Made by a program: the position numbers and the translations under genes
Part shown: positions 22,017 to 22,683 of the stretch, piece after piece
How the letters are laid out: every line of letters starts with the position of its first letter
Numbering within the stretch: the stretch's first letter is position 1
Assembly (NCBI GenBank): GCA_050946935.1
Contig: JBMNVR010000023.1
Location: forward strand, 1-22,683
Direction of reading: 5' to 3'
DNA length: 22,683 nucleotides
Origin: UQRS01 sp050946935
GTDB lineage: Bacteria; Bacillota; Clostridia; Oscillospirales; Acutalibacteraceae
The notes under the pieces: model-generated
Database searches by the model: none
Told to the model about the DNA's origin: nothing
What the model saw: the letters and a program-made list of their open reading frames with translations, nothing else

Positions 22017-22683
22017 TTTTATTGCATTTTCATAAAAAACAGCCGTCAAATCAACGCGAAAAAAGCAAAAAGCCCGGCGGCGGCTGTTTTTTGCAGCCCT
22101 GTCCCCCGGTTGCCGCGCCGTGCGGCGGCGAGGGGGACGGCGTTTTGAATTGTGTTTTTATTGCGAAGCAATGAAAACAGCCGTCAAATCAACGCGAAAA
22201 AAGCAAAAAGCCCGGCGGCGGCTGTTTTTTGCAGCCCCGTTCCCCGGTTGCCGCGCCGTGCGGCGGCGAGGGGGACGGCATTTTGAATTGTGTTTTTATT
22301 GCGAAGCAATGAAAACAGCCGTCAAATCGAAGCGAAAAAAGCAAAAAGCCCGGCGGCGGCTGTTTTTTGCAGCCCTGTCCCCCGGTTGCCGCGCCGTGCG
22401 GCGGCGAGGGGGACGGCATTTTGAATTGTGTTTTTATTGCGAAGCAATGAAAACAGCCGTCAAATCAACGCGAAAAAAGCAAAAAGCCCGGCGGCGGCTG
22501 TTTTTTGCAGCCCTGTCCCCCGGTTGCCGCGCCGTGCGGCGGCGAGGGGGACGGCATTTTGAATTGTGTTTTTATTGCGAAGCAATGAAAACAGCCGTCA
22601 AATCAACGCGAAAAAAGCAAAAAGCCCGGCGGCGGCTGTTTTTTGCAGCCCTGTCCCCCGGTTGCCGCGCCGTGCGGCGGCGA
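22017..22683. repeat. Tandem array of 138-bp hairpin-rich units (runs off window)
   Basis: Units begin at 22040, 22178, 22316, 22454 and 22592; the fifth is cut at 92 bp. A degenerate unit end (22017-22039) precedes the first. Spacing is exactly 138 bp each time and the copies differ at only a few bases. Each unit has three inverted repeats: GCAAAAAGCC with GGCTGTTTTTTGC (22065-22094 in unit 1); GTCCCCC...GGGGGAC with an inner GCCGC/GCGGC stem; and ATTGC-GAA-GCAAT. On the minus strand the first hairpin is followed by TTTTTT, like an intrinsic terminator. Minus-strand frames across the units usually hit TGA, so no coding role is supported. The array lies immediately upstream of the gap promoter. 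Confidence 0.9.

Noticed and set aside
22189..22419. 76-codon minus-strand frame across two repeat units
   Set aside because: It is open only because one unit carries a variant that removes the TGA found in the others; no ribosome site, and the unit is hairpin-dense.
22040..22683. CRISPR array
   Set aside because: The whole 138-bp unit repeats with no short direct repeat alternating with unique spacers.

Overview
The window looks like chromosomal DNA from a Gram-positive, low-oxygen Clostridia-type bacterium, probably of the gut Oscillospirales/Ruminococcaceae kind. This placement is an inference. It rests on strong AGGAGG-type ribosome sites, TTGACA/TATAAT-type promoters, simple GC-stem/T-tract terminators, a secreted sugar hydrolase ending in a type I dockerin, Firmicutes-type GAPDH and TrpRS, and mostly GC-rich coding DNA. 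No rRNA, tRNA, insertion sequence, phage gene or CRISPR array was seen.

Layout. Positions 1-5805 (minus strand) are a carbohydrate-acting block. A secreted protein with two LamG-type domains is cut by the window edge, and upstream of it lies a 1309-residue GH127-type enzyme (beta-L-arabinofuranosidase family) with several accessory domains and a C-terminal dockerin. Positions 6147-8720 (minus) hold a membrane-anchored XRE regulator with its terminator and a CCA-adding enzyme. A small conserved protein (8891-9151, plus) diverges from cca. Two Gfo/Idh/MocA oxidoreductases (9277-11616, minus) probably form an operon for sugar or cyclitol metabolism. A lipoprotein (12048-13718, minus) fuses a PrsA/parvulin-like foldase to a multi-spanning membrane domain and an acidic tail. 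The plus strand then carries a PLP aminotransferase and trpS (14135-16423). Facing them on the minus strand are a membrane diguanylate cyclase (16637-18322), an ABC exporter with an unusual N-terminal extension (18393-20687) and gap (20894-21922). The right end (22040-22683) is a tandem array of 138-bp non-coding units that runs off the window.

How it fits together. The extracellular enzyme and LamG protein would attack and bind plant polysaccharide, probably arabinose-containing, with the dockerin docking the enzyme to a cohesin scaffold. The oxidoreductase pair could act on derived sugars, but nothing in the sequence links the two groups directly. The remaining genes are housekeeping (cca, trpS, gap) or envelope and signalling functions. 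Convergent gene pairs are separated by bidirectional terminators.

Most unusual items: the foldase/membrane-domain fusion, the exporter with PH-like and zinc-ribbon N-terminal parts, the 138-bp hairpin array, and a recent in-frame duplication inside the LamG gene. I found no clear-cut new defence or mobile system.
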